Source: Cordilura impudica (Eukaryota; Arthropoda; Insecta; Diptera; Scathophagidae). Taken from it: a stretch of DNA of 64,000 bases. The position numbers were made by a program, and so were the translations under genes. The notes under the pieces were generated by a model. That model had not been told where the DNA came from. It did no database searches and saw only the letters and a list, made by a program, of their open reading frames with translations. Location: positions 118,487,012-118,551,011 of the forward strand of contig OY821521.1 in NCBI GenBank assembly GCA_963682025.1, given 5' to 3'. Shown here one piece after another: positions 32,100 to 42,924 of the stretch; position 1 is the first letter of the stretch, and each line of letters begins with the position of its first letter.

Positions 32100-32962
32100 T
32101 AAGAGACAAATTCTCTCCTCAGCTTCGAAACTTTTTGACCCAGCTGGATGGATCTCTCCAGAAAAAATACAGGTGAAAATCTTATTGCAACAGCTGTGGC
32201 TAGAAGGAAAGGATCGCGATTAATGTGTAAGTCCCCGCACACTTATTAAATGGAATTATTTTTGTCACAAATATAAACTCTATTTCCCAATTGAAATTCC
32301 CCCGTTGGGTCAATTTTGCCCTCATACTAGTGAGTCAAGTGCATGGGTTTTGTGATGCCTCTGGAAAGGCTTACTGCGCAGCGATATATCTCCGCATACA
32401 CAGCGACAGCGTTGTTACTTCTCATCTCTTAGCTTCCAAATGCAAAGTAGCCCCAATTGATGCAGTTAGTCTCCCTCGTCTAGAATAATGAGGGGCTGTT
32501 ATATTATCAAAGTTAGTTAAAAAGGTCATCTCTTCTATCCCTATTTATAATTGTGGCCTCTATCTCTGGTGCGATTTTTCCATTGTGTTAGGGTGGTTAG
32601 GAAAACCACCATGTACTTCGAAGACATGCGTGGCTAATAGGACCGCTGAAATAATAAGAAATGTTGGCAACGTCTCATGGCTTCACGTACGATCTGCGGA
32701 TAATCCTGCTGATATAGGTTCACGCGGCTGTAATCCTCAAGATCACTTTGATAATTCGCTTTGGTGGAATGGTCCAACTTGGTTAAAAAGGTCCCCCGAA
32801 GAATGGCCACTGACCACTCTGGCTCATGAAAAACTTCCCGAGATAAAAAGGTTGATGTTTTCTGCACGTTTGAAGAGAGTAGCGAAATTTGGGAACGATT
32901 CTCAAATTGGGATCGAGCCATTAGGGTCCTTGCATACGTGTACAGATTTATCTCTAAATTAA
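32100..32962 (+). pseudogene. BEL-B reverse transcriptase end and RNase H
   Basis: Right of MITE-3 the sequence gives FDPAGWISPEKIQVKILLQQLW, then 32291-32488 with VHGFCDASGKAYCAAIYLR (the Pao RNase H active-site motif FCDAS-AY-A), SHLLASKCKVAPI and SLPRLE. Frame 32585-32962 has TAEIIRNVGNVSWLHVRSADNPADIGSRG, the RNase H end motif (W-HV-S-DNPADI-SRG), and WWNGPTWLKRSPEEWP. Stops and shifts separate the parts. Confidence 0.85.
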
Positions 32963-33526
32963 TATCGAAAAGGGTAGAGCATCTTGCGTTTAAGTCACCT
33001 ACAATCAGTCACTTCGCATTTCTCAAAGCAAAGAATCGTTTAATTTCTCTAACTCAAACTAGATATTTTCATAGTGAGTATTATAGTCTGGAAAATTCAA
33101 TATAAATTGATAGTAAGGGTGTTATAAGGGCTAATGGCAGACCCTCGAATGCAGTTATTTCTTATTATGAACGTTAGCCTGGTAAATTACCCGTTAAATT
33201 ACGATTTTGTAAGCTTTTTATTGAATTTACACACAATCTCTTAATACATGCTGAACACAATTTGATGATAAGAGCCATTCGAAATGAATACTATGCATCA
33301 CGTCTCAAATCCGCGATAAAGAAGTGTATCCGAAGTTTCAAAGCACTCCCATTGGAACGAAAACCTCAACATTGAGAAATGCACCTAACAGAAAAGTTAT
33401 GTATGCGTGTTCGTTTGCTTCAGCACCAAAGCAATTCATCTCGAGCTTTGTTCGGATTTAACTTCTGGATCCTTTTAAGCAGCCTTCGCAAGTTTTGTTG
33501 GACGCCGACGACTTCCAACAAAGGTT

Positions 33527-33886
33527 ATGTCAGATAATGGAACTAATTTCATTGGTGCTGAACGTGCTCTCACTAATGAATTCAATGAGTTTCTTAAAAC
33601 TGTTTCAAAGGACATAGGTGAGAAATATATTTCACATGGATTTCAGTGGTCATTTATCCCGCCAAATGCCCCACATATGGGTGGTTTTTGGGAGGCCGGT
33701 GCAAAGTCCTTTAAAACACACCTACGGAAAGTTGGACAAAATCAAAAATTCACGTTTGAAGAGTTCACCACTCTTCTAATCCGAATTGTGTCTGTCATAA
33801 ATTTACGGCCACTCCCATATCAGATAATTCACAAGAATTGCTTGCTCTTACTCCAGGTCATTTTTTACTGGGTGCTCCACTCATAG
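33527..33886 (+). pseudogene. BEL-B integrase core, copy 1
   Basis: The 119-residue frame has MSDNGTNFIGAERAL (second catalytic Asp), WSFIPPNAPHMGGFWEAGAK (the Pao integrase motif with the catalytic Glu in FWEA), SFKTHLRKV and FTTLLIRI. A shift near 33830 changes the frame so that the normal continuation (LTPGHFLLGAPLIAFPE) lies in another frame. Transib-1 then interrupts the gene at 33956. Confidence 0.85.
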
Positions 33887-33956
33887 CATTTCCAGAGGTC
33901 ACTTCTGATTCCGTCAAATGAGTCGATCGCTGGGACCGCCAATGGGCGCAGCGTTG

Positions 33957-36900
33957 CACAGTGGCGCCATTTGAGTTTTTTCGTTGCAAAAATCATATCT
34001 TTTGAACCGAATAACATAATTGAACAGTTATGATAGATAACTGTTCAGCCTATGAAATGAGCGTTTGGAAAGGGTGCTACGCTTTGTAGGGGCCTACTTA
34101 TGGGTTATCAAAGTTAAAATTTGTAGAAAAATCAATTTTATGGTAACTAAAAAAAATTATTTTTACATTTTTAGATTGTTTTTATTTTTTTTCTTTAGGG
34201 TTTTATGTTTTAAATTATTACCCAACAAATTAAAAAAAAAAATTTTTAATTTATTTTTTAAATTTTCTGTAAAATATTCATCACAATTCGTAAGAGAAGG
34301 TATATCTAAAAGACTAATCATTTCTAAACTATAATTATTTTGTAACTCTATTCGTGACTTCACATGCCGCAGGGAAGAAATAAGTGGATCGGAAGATGCT
34401 GCCAAAATGTTGAAGAGGTCCTCATTTTGCCTTACCCTTGATGCTTTGAATGTGTTCTGCAATCTATATTTTTTATAAAATTTGTTAAGAGACTCCTGTG
34501 CTTCTTCAGAAAGCTCTCCAATTGGCAAAGACTGGTACTCAATTATATCTTTGCCATGCGCCAATATTTTATGGACGGTCGGGGTCAACTTCTTCTGTGG
34601 ATACATTTCTGCTAAAAGAGATGCAGTTTTCGATGCATATTCTCCATATTTTGTAGAATTGACATTTTCTTTGCAGTTTAAAACATTCAAGATCGTTCCC
34701 AATCTTTTCACGATTTGATTGCCAATTCCAGTGATTCTAGTTACTGCCTCATCATTTTCAAAAAATCTCCTAGTAGTGTTTCCATCGTTTGAGTTACCGT
34801 ATCCGTGCTTGGGACAGTCTATTTTAGTCCAACTTGTTTAAAAAAAGCATCCTGTATTTGCTTCTTTCTGATCTTTTCCTTATCCTTTATGTATTTTCAT
34901 CGAAGCTTTCCTCCTCTTGTGGTAGGGTATACGCCAGTTTTAGCAAGAACTCCATACACATTATCCTTCCATGCAATGGTGACATTCCATATTCGTAATT
35001 CTCCTCGTTTGTAGAATCGTATAAATTACCAAAGTTCTTCTGACTCTTTTTGCAAATCGGGCATAACAATGTTGAGGTTGTTCCTGTCAGTTTGTTTAGG
35101 ACTTTTCCGTCAACCATGGTCAGGTGGAACTCGTAATTGAATTCAATATATTTTCCTTCTCCAATTTGCAGCTTTGTAGGCTTAATCTTGCTTATTTGTT
35201 CTTCAATGTCCTTCACCGTGGTCCTTATGAGTTCTGCCGATTCCCTTGCAAACTGAAACATTATTGGTCGGCAATAATGCACTGATGACGGACGTGGATT
35301 TTTCCAGTGTAGGGAAACATCAGATTTTAGCCGCAAAGGAACAACAGATGCCATAAACCTATTTCCGTCCGATATTGTAGCGTCATCGGAAGATATCCTT
35401 TGCTTATAAACGCTTTGTCCGGATGATCCATCGCAGCCCCATTTGCTGCTCAATGTCAGTTTCTCAGGAAGAATTTTCACCTCATTTTCAGGAAGACTCT
35501 CCAACAAACCGTTTTGCTGTATGGCCCATGAGATCCTGCAGATTGGCTTTCACAGAGGCTTCCGTAAACTCCGTATGCAGTGGTCGTGAATTTATTTTGG
35601 CTTGCGTAATATGCTTGTATCCTGGTAAAACGTGTCGCATCAAGGATGCCCGTAATAACTATGACAAGGCCAAGGCTTCTTCGGAACCGAACTTTTTAAT
35701 GTGTGCGTTTGTGGGCGTGGGAATGCTTTCCTTAATGCTTTTTAGTCGCAGTGGGCTTGCATCAGCAACAAATTTTGTAATCTGCGACCTAACTCTTTCG
35801 CTATCCTTTGTATAGTTAATAGACAGCGCGTCCGATAAATGCTTCGTGGTCAAGTCATTGGTGGCATCGGCAAGTTTCCTCTTTCTTGTGAAAATTGAAC
35901 ACTCCTCAATACTTTTTTTTTTGGCCTTCCTTTTGCTCCTCTGGTTGATGTGGTGGGTTTAGCTACTGCCAATATATCCAGGATGGTGTCTTCATTAAGC
36001 CAGTCCTCGTATTTGGAGTTGAAGTTCTGAATGGTTTGATTAGATTTCACCCATTTTGCCTTAATATTTGCATATATCAGATAAAAATTATTTTTTATAA
36101 TTTCGCTTCTCTCAATATTTCCGTATAAGCTATCAAGTTCTTCTAAAGTAGCTTCCGTGAAAAACTTTGGTATGGTTGAACTTCTAAACAGTTCAAATAA
36201 TTTTGAATTGTTCAACGCCATGTTTTCAGTACTTAAATTGTTTAACGCCATGGTTTCAGTACTTGTTGCGCCAACTTTCAGTCGTAGACTAATCCAGGCA
36301 TTATGCTTATTTTGCAATATATAGGCTTATGCTACCATGCCTAAAAATTTACCTGTTCCCTGCATACATATGGATTTAGGCTGAATTATGCAATTTTGAT
36401 ATTATGCTCGTGTCTAAATAAGATATGTGCCTACCTGGAGGGACCATAAGTCAATATTGTTCTTGACCATTTGTACTCCAAAGTAATTTTTAAGTGAGGT
36501 GCGTACCTGCGAATTTCAATGAGTAGTTTTTTGTGCATCCTCTGTCTGTAACAGAATATTGGGAGTAGACTTTGGCAGATGCTCACAGGTAGACAACCGA
36601 CTTAAAATGCAATTTTCAAACTATTAGATCAAACTACTGTCAGTCAAAACATGTAACGGATGCACGCCATACAATTTCTGCCACCATGTCTTTTTAACCT
36701 TTTTTACCTCTAGAACCCAAACGGGCACGTACGGGCAGATAAAACCATTTGAATTATGTAAAGAAATAATCAAGGAACGTGTTTTGCAAATATGGCAAAT
36801 ATAGAAAAATATAGATTTTTTTTTATTTTCCGTCAAAGTTGAAAAATAGTGAAAAAACGGATAGTTTTTAAATAGTGATTTACCAGGAGAAACAAAAAGC

Positions 36901-37225
36901 AAACTGTTAATTTTTTTTATCATTATACATTTAATAAATACATCAATCAATACAAACAAAAAATAAGGCGATTCGCTACCTATTTTTCGTGATATTACAC
37001 CTGAAATCGCAATAAATTGACTAAAAATTGTGTGATTTTTTGAAAACCGGAAGTCGGTCAACTTTGAACGGTTATATCTTCTAAAGTAAAAATGTGATAT
37101 TATTAAGAGTAGTATATTTGAAATCGTTAAAAAGTTTCCTATAACATGGGTTTATTCAAAACTTCGTCGGCGCACATGAAAATTTTGATTTTTGCAACCT
37201 CGTTTGCTCTACGGGCGCCACTGTG
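33957..37225 (-). mobile_element. Transib-1: RAG1-related Transib DNA transposon
   Basis: The ends read CACAGTGGCGCC on both sides as inverted repeats, flanked by the 5-bp duplication CGTTG (33952-33956, 37226-37230); 5-bp GC-rich duplications are the Transib habit. Each end has heptamer CACAGTG, a 22-bp (left) or 23-bp (right) spacer, then GCAAAAATC, matching V(D)J recombination signal structure. The interior encodes a Transib/RAG1-like transposase on the minus strand, now broken. It is inserted in the BEL-B integrase codons for QRWKDEY, which rejoin when it is removed. Confidence 0.93.
34163..36317 (-). pseudogene. Transib-1 transposase pseudogene (RAG1-like DDE)
   Basis: The N-terminal part is 35850-36317 (KFFTEATLEELDSLYGNI, KGRPKKK). 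The middle is 35659-35853. The catalytic part is 34887-35507 with KWGCDGSSGQS (first Asp), FHLTMVDGKVLNKL (second Asp, residue 133) and STLLCPICKKS (zinc-binding Cys pair). The last part, 34163-34711, has LTPTVHKILAHGKDII and SLPIGELSEEAQE (third catalytic acid) then DPLISSLRH. DDE spacing and the CPIC/H-x-H pattern match Transib and RAG1. Breaks: slippage in an A-run (35921-35930), TAG in LALS-stop (about 35663), a shift near 35505 and another between 34887 and 34711. A RAG1-like enzyme would cut at the CACAGTG ends. Confidence 0.92.
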
Positions 37226-37295
37226 CGTTGGAAAGACGAATACATAAAAGAGCTACAAAGAAGATATAAATGGAAAAACTCAACCAAATATTCAG

Positions 37296-37583
37296 GTGGG
37301 ACAACTCGTAGTAATTAAAGATGATCTAGTTCCTCCGAGCGAATGGAGACTTGCACGTATTCAGCAACTTCATCCCGGTAACAAAGGTCTCGTCCGCGTA
37401 GCTGATATACGAATACAGACCGGCACCATTGTAACGGGGTTTTATTCGACGGCTGACGTAACTCAGTCGTATCCAGCGTCAGCCGAAGGACCCTCAAACC
37501 TTATGCAAGGAAACTCTTTAAGTTTTATCCCTCTTCGGGATAAAATACTGAATACTATGCATCACGTCTCAAATCCGCGATAA
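37296..37583 (+). pseudogene. BEL-B integrase C-terminal domain, copy 1
   Basis: The frame begins MGQLVVIKDDLVPPSEWRLARI and continues LHPGNKGLVRVADIRIQTG. This is the Pao integrase tail (DUF5641-like: VGDLV-I-D---PP--W-LGRI--- HPG-DG--RV--V-T-G). It runs through the duplication junction, so its last residues are chimeric. Confidence 0.85.
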
Positions 37584-37790
37584 AGAAGTGTATCCGAAGT
37601 TTCAAAGCACTCCCATTGGAACGAAAACCTCAACATTGAGAAATGCACCTAACAGAAAAGTTATGTATGCGTGTTCGTTTGCTTCAGCACCAAAGCAATT
37701 CATCTCGAGCTTTGTTCGGATTTAACTTCTGGATCCTTTTAAGCAGCCTTCGCAAGATTTGTTGGACGCCGACGACTTCCAACAAAGGTT

Positions 37791-38150
37791 ATGTCAGATA
37801 ATGGAACTAATTTCATTGGTGCTGAACGTGCTCTCACTAATGAATTCAATGAGTTTCTTAAAACTGTTTCAAAGGACATAGGTGAGAAATATATTTCACA
37901 TGGATTTCAGTGGTCATTTATCCCGCCAAATGCCCCACATATGGGTGGTTTTTGGGAGGCCGGTGCAAAGTCCTTTAAAACACACCTACGGAAAGTTGGA
38001 CAAAATCAAAAATTCACGTTTGAAGAGTTCACTACTCTTCTAATCCGAATTGTGTCTGTCATAAATTTACGGCCACTCCCATGTCAGATAATTCACAAGA
38101 ATTGCTTGCTCTTACTCCAGGTCATTTTTTACTGGGTGCTCCACTCATAG
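37791..38150 (+). pseudogene. BEL-B integrase core, copy 2
   Basis: The duplicate of 33527-33886 with one residue changed (Y to C near residue 98). The same shift near the end is shared with copy 1. Confidence 0.85.
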
Positions 38151-38220
38151 CATTTCCAGAGGTCACTTCTGATTCCGTCAAATGAGTCGATCGCTGGGAC
38201 CGCCAATGGGCGCAGCGTTG

Positions 38221-41200
38221 CACAGTGGCGCCATTTGAGTTTTTTCGTTGCAAAAATCATATCTTTTGAACCGAATAACATAATTGAACAGTTATGATAG
38301 ATAACTGTTCAGCCTATGAAATGAGCGTTTGGAAAGGGTGCTACGCTTTGTAGGGGCCTACTTATGGGTTATCAAAGTTAAAATTTGTAGAAAAATCAAT
38401 TTTATGGTAACTAAAAAAAATTATTTTTACATTTTTAGATTGTTTTTATTTTTTTTCTTTAGGGTTTTATGTTTTAAATTATTACCCAACAAATTAAAAA
38501 AAAAATTTTTAATTTATTTTTTAAATTTTCTGTAAAATATTCATCACAATTCGTAAGAGAAGGTATATCTAAAAGACTAATCATTTCTAAACTATAATTA
38601 TTTTCTAACTCTATTCGTGACTTCACATGCCGCAGGGAAGAAATAAGTGGATCGGAAGATGCTGCCAACATGTTGAAGAGGTCCTCATTTTGCCTTACCC
38701 TTGATGCTTTGAATGTGTTCTGCAATCTATATTTTTTATAAAATTTGTTAAGAGACTCCTGTGCTTCTTCAGAAAGCTCTCCAATTGGCAAAGACTGGTA
38801 CTCAATTATATCTTTGCCATGCGCCAATATTTTATGGACGGTCGGGGTCAACTTCTTCTGTGGATACATTTCTGCTAAAAGAGATGCAGTTTTCGATGCA
38901 TATTCTCCATATTTTGTAGAATTGACATTTTCTTTGCAGTTTAAAACATTCAAGATCGTTCCCAATCTTTTCACGATTTGATTGCCAATTCCAGTGATTC
39001 TAGTTACTGCCTCATCATTTTCAAAAAATCTCCTAGTAGTGTTTCCATCGTTTGAGTTACCGTATCCGTGCTTGGGACAGTCTATTTTAGTCCAACTTGT
39101 TTAAAAAAAGCATCCTGTATTTGCTTCTTTCTGATCTTTTCCTTATCCTTTATGTATTTTCATCGAAGCTTTCCTCCTCTTGTGGTAGGGTATACGCCAG
39201 TTTTAGCAAGAACTCCATACACATTATCCTTCCATGCAATGGTGACATTCCATATTCGTAATTCTCCTCGTTTGTAGAATCGTATAAATTACCAAAGTTC
39301 TTCTGACTCTTTTTGCAAATCGGGCATAACAATGTTGAGGTTGTTCCTGTCAGTTTGTTTAGGACTTTTCCGTCAACCATGGTCAGGTGGAACTCGTAAT
39401 TGAATTCAATATATTTTCCTTCTCCAATTTGCAGCTTTGTAGGCTTAATCTTGCTTATTTGTTCTTCAATGTCCTTCACCGTGGTCCTTATGAGTTCTGC
39501 CGATTCCCTTGCAAACTGAAACATTATTGGTCGGCAATAATGCACTGATGACGGACGTGGATTTTTCCAGTGTAGGGAAACATCAGATTTTAGCCGCAAA
39601 GGAACAACAGATGCCATAAACCTATTTCCGTCCGATATTGTAGCGTCATCGGAAGATATCCTTTGCTTATAAACGCTTTGTCCGGATGATCCATCGCAGC
39701 CCCATTTGCTGCTCAATGTCAGTTTCTCAGGAAGAATTTTCACCTCATTTTCAGGAAGACTCTCCAACAAACCGTTTTGCTGTATGGCCCATGAGATCCT
39801 GCAGATTGGCTTTCACAGAGGCTTCCGTAAACTCCGTATGCAGTGGTCGTGAATTTATTTTGGCTTGCGTAATATGCTTGTATCCTGGTAAAACGTGTCG
39901 CATCAAGGATGCCCGTAATATCTATGACAAGGCCAAGGCTTCTTCGGAACCGAACTTTTTAATGTGTGCGTTTGTGGGCGTGGGAATGCTTTCCTTAATG
40001 CTTTTTAGTCGCAGTGGGCTTGCATCAGCAACAAATTTTGTAATCTGCGACCTAACTCTTTCGCTATCCTTTGTATAGTTAATAGACAGCGCGTCCGATA
40101 AATGCTTCGTGGTCAAGTCATTGGTGGCATCGGCAAGTTTCCTCTTTCTTGTGAAAATTGAACACTCCTCAATACTTTTTTTTTGGCCTTCCTTTTGCTC
40201 CTCTGGTTGATGTGGTGGGTTTATCTACTGCCAATATATCCAGGATGGTGTCTTCATTAAGCCAGTCCTCGTATTTGGAGTTGAAGTTCTGAATGGTTCG
40301 ATTAGATTTCACCCATTTTGCCTTAATATTTGCATATATCAGATAAAAATTATTTTTTATAATTTCGCTTCTCTCAATATTTCCGTATAAGCTATCAAGT
40401 TCTTCTAAAGCAGCTTCCGTGAAAAACTTTGGTATGGTTGACCTTCTAAACAGTTCAAATAATTTTAAATTGTTCAACGCCATGTTTTCAGTACTTAAAT
40501 TGTTTAACGCCATGGTTTCAGTACTTGTTGCGCCAACTTTCAGTCGTAGACTAATCCAGGCATTATGCTTATTTTGCAATATATAGGCTTATGCTACCAT
40601 GCCTAAAAATTTACCTGTTCCCTGCATACATATGGATTTAGGCTGAATTATGCAATTTTGATATTATGCTCGTGTCTAAATAAAATTTGTGCCTACCTGG
40701 AGGGACCATAAGTCAATACTGTTCTTGACCATTTGTACTCCAAAGTAATTTTTAAGTGAGGTGCGTACCTGCAAATTTCAATGAGTAGTTTTTTGTGCAT
40801 CCTCTGTCTGTAACAGAATATTGGGAGTAGACTTTGGCAGATGCTCACAGGTAGACAACCGACTTAAAATGCAATTTTCAAACTATTAGATCAAACTACT
40901 GTCAGTCAAAACATGTAACGGATGCTCGCCATACAATTTCTGCCACCATGTCTTTTTAACCTTTTTTACCTCTAGAACCCAAACGGGCATGTACGGGCAG
41001 ATAAAACCATTTGAATTATGTAAAGAAATAATCAAGGAACATGTTTTGCAAATATGGCAAATATAGAAAAATATAGATTTTTTTTATTTTCCGTCAAAGT
41101 TGAAAAATAGTGAAAAAACGGATAGTTTTTAAATAGTGATTTACCAGGAGAAACAAAAAGCAAACTGTTAATTTTTTTTATTATTATACATTTAATAAAT

Positions 41201-41486
41201 ACATCAATCAACACAAACAAAAAATAAGGCGATTCGTTACCTATTTTTCGTGATATTACACCTGAAATCGCAATAAATTGACTAAAAATTGTGTGTTTTT
41301 TTGAAAACCGGAAGTCGGTCAACTTTGAACGGTTATATCTTCTAAAGTAAAAATGTGATATTATTAAGAGTAGCATATTTGAAATCGTTAAAAAGTTTCC
41401 TATAACATGGGTTTATTCAAAACTTCGTCGGCGCACATGAAAATTTTGATTTTTGCAATCTCGTTTGCTCTACGGGCGCCACTGTG
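38221..41486 (-). mobile_element. Transib-2: duplicate of Transib-1
   Basis: CACAGTGGCGCC ends and flanking CGTTG (38216-38220 and 41487-41491) are as in Transib-1. It arose with its flanks through the tandem duplication and not by an independent transposition, because the BEL-B target sequence and TSD are identical. Confidence 0.93.
38474..40579 (-). pseudogene. Transib-2 transposase pseudogene
   Basis: Domain order and catalytic motifs are as in Transib-1: 40169-40579 N-terminal, 39922-40116 middle, 39150-39770 catalytic with CDGSSG and VDGK, 38474-38974 with LPIGELSEEAQE. The LALS-TAG stop and the shift before MLESLPENE are shared with Transib-1. The A-run is 9 long here and 10 in Transib-1, so neither copy keeps the reading frame there. 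Confidence 0.92.
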
Positions 41487-41556
41487 CGTTGGAAAGACGA
41501 ATACATAAAAGAGCTACAAAGAAGATATAAATGGAAAAACTCAACCAAATATTCAG

Positions 41557-41805
41557 GTGGGACAACTCGTAGTAATTAATGATCTAGTTCCTCCGAGCGA
41601 ATGGAGACTTGCACGTATTCAGCAACTTCATCCCGGTAACAAAGGTCTCGTCCGCGTAGCTGATATACGAATACAGACCGGCACCATTGTAACGGGGTTT
41701 TATTCGACGGCTGACGTAACTCAGTCGTATCCAGCGTCAGCCGAAGGACCCTCAAACCTTATGCAAGGAAACTCTTTAAGTTTTATCCCTCTTCGGGTTA
41801 CTTAA
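41557..41805 (+). pseudogene. BEL-B integrase C-terminal domain, copy 2 (authentic end)
   Basis: Same domain as at 37296, with a 3-bp deletion (VVINDLVPP instead of VVIKDDLVPP). It ends SLSFIPLRVT-stop at 41805, the probable native end of BEL-B pol. Confidence 0.85.
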
Positions 41806-41924
41806 TAACTTTATTTAAAATGTATAAATATATAGAGTATATGTATAGTGACACAACTGACAGCAAATCGTTGATGTTATAGGTGATCGTCGGCAAAGTC
41901 GCTAGTAGTGTAGGCGGCGGCAAT

Positions 41925-42315
41925 AGCTTCGGCAATATTGGTGGCTCGGTGATCAACAATGATAGCCTCGGCAATATTGATGGCTCGGTAGATAACGGTG
42001 ATGACTACGGCAATACTGATAGGTCGGTAAACGACAGTGATAGCTTCGGCCGTATTGGTAGCTCGGTAGATGACGATCACTTCGGCAAAACTTATAGCTC
42101 GGAAACGACAGTGATAGCTTCGGCAGTATTGGTGGCTCGGTAGATGACGGCGATCACTTCGGCAATACTGATAGCTCGGCAAACGACAGTGATAGCTTTG
42201 GCAGTATTGGTGGCTCGGTAGATGATGGCGATCACTTCGGCAATACTTATAGCTTAGCTCGGTAAACGTTAGCGATAGCTTCGGCAGTATTGGCAGCTCG
42301 GTAGATGACGGCGAT
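41925..42315. repeat. 39-bp minisatellite
   Basis: About ten degenerate units of the type CTTCGGCAATATTGGTGGCT plus CGGTAGATGACGGTGATAG. Because 39 is a multiple of three, the array keeps a frame for several units (SFGNIGGSVINND-like 13-mers), but frameshifts break it. It lies just beyond the BEL-B pol end, possibly in a 3' noncoding or LTR region. Confidence 0.85.
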
Positions 42316-42460
42316 GACTTGCTTCGGCGGCATTGGTGACTCTGTAGGGTGCGATACTAACTTCGACAACGTTACACGTTCGGCAGCCGTCGGCAATAGC
42401 TTCGACGGTGATGGTGGCTCGGTTGACGGCAGCAATAGCTTTGGCAGGTTCGACAGTAAT

Positions 42461-42790
42461 CGGGAGCAGACAGACGTGAAGCCGCTAGAGTAATCGGGAG
42501 CAGACACCCGCGAAGCCGCTGAAGTAATCGGGAGCAGACAGCCGTGAAGCCGATGGAGTAATCGGGAGCAGACAGCCGCGAAGCCGCTGGGGTAGTCGGG
42601 AGCAGACAGCCGTGAAGCCGCTGGAGTAATTGGGAGCAGACAGCCGCGAATTCGCTGGAGTAATCGGGAGCAGACAGTCGTGAAGCCGCTGGAGTACTCG
42701 GGAGCAGACAGCCGTGAAGCCGCTGGAGTAATCGGGAACAGACAGCTGCGAAGCCGCTGGAATAATCGGGAGCAGACAGCATTGGAATTT
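42461..42790. repeat. 34-bp minisatellite
   Basis: About nine and a half units of CGGGAGCAGACAGCCGTGAA plus GCCGCTGGAGTAAT. The period of 34 changes the frame every unit, so the long minus-strand frames over it (Ser/Leu/Arg-rich) are artefacts of the repeat. Confidence 0.9.
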
Positions 42791-42924
42791 ATTCGTGTGG
42801 AATTGGAATCGCTTTGGACACAAGTCAAGCGATCATATTGATACGATACCGTAAGACCGTATCTATATATTAAAATTGGCTGTCATAAATAAATGCTGAA
42901 AGTCTTGCTTATACAGCACCCACT

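Larger units (their letters stand above)
33285..37539. repeat. Tandem duplication, copy 1 (BEL-B integrase + Transib-1)
   Basis: The segment starting TGAATACTATGCATCACGTC and ending CCCTCTTCGGG recurs at 37549-41797 in direct orientation. The two are near-identical (scattered single-base changes and short homopolymer differences). It includes integrase sequence on both sides of the Transib, so this is a segmental duplication and not two transpositions. Confidence 0.95.
37549..41797. repeat. Tandem duplication, copy 2 (BEL-B integrase + Transib-2)
   Basis: The second copy of 33285-37539, offset 4264 bp. The junction carries 9 extra bases (37540-37548, ATAAAATAC) between the end of copy 1 and the start of copy 2, where AATACTGAATACT forms a short local repeat. 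Copy 2 continues into the authentic BEL-B end (GTTACTTAA). Confidence 0.95.
28416..41805 (+). mobile_element. BEL-B: BEL/Pao element with nested insertions and an internal duplication
   Basis: The plus-strand order is gag (28416-29210), zinc knuckle (29379-29648), protease/RT (29750-31251), RT/RNase H (32100-32962), integrase (33000-33950) and integrase tail (37226-37539 and 41487-41805), as in Pao elements. MITE-3 (31255-32099) and Transib-1 (33957-37225) interrupt it, and the integrase-Transib segment is duplicated in tandem. Joining the sequence across each insertion restores the reading frame. Several stops and frameshifts elsewhere. LTRs were not identified. Confidence 0.85.

Noticed and set aside
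35423..35815. 130-codon plus-strand ORF, also in the duplicate at 39686-40078
   Set aside because: It lies antisense to the Transib transposase, whose minus-strand frame has the recognisable family motifs. Its repetition is due to the tandem duplication.
33957..37225. P-element or hAT assignment of the element in the BEL-B integrase
   Set aside because: TIRs begin CACAGTG, the duplication is 5 bp, and the transposase motifs are RAG1/Transib-like; neither family fits.
42461..42790. CRISPR-like regular repeat array
   Set aside because: Units are contiguous 34-bp repeats with no unique spacers, and the DNA is eukaryotic. It is a minisatellite.
42247..42828. Long minus-strand ORFs (up to 193 codons, Ser/Leu/Arg-rich) over the 34-bp repeats
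   Set aside because: All are readings of a tandem array whose period is not a multiple of three. There is no start context or homology.
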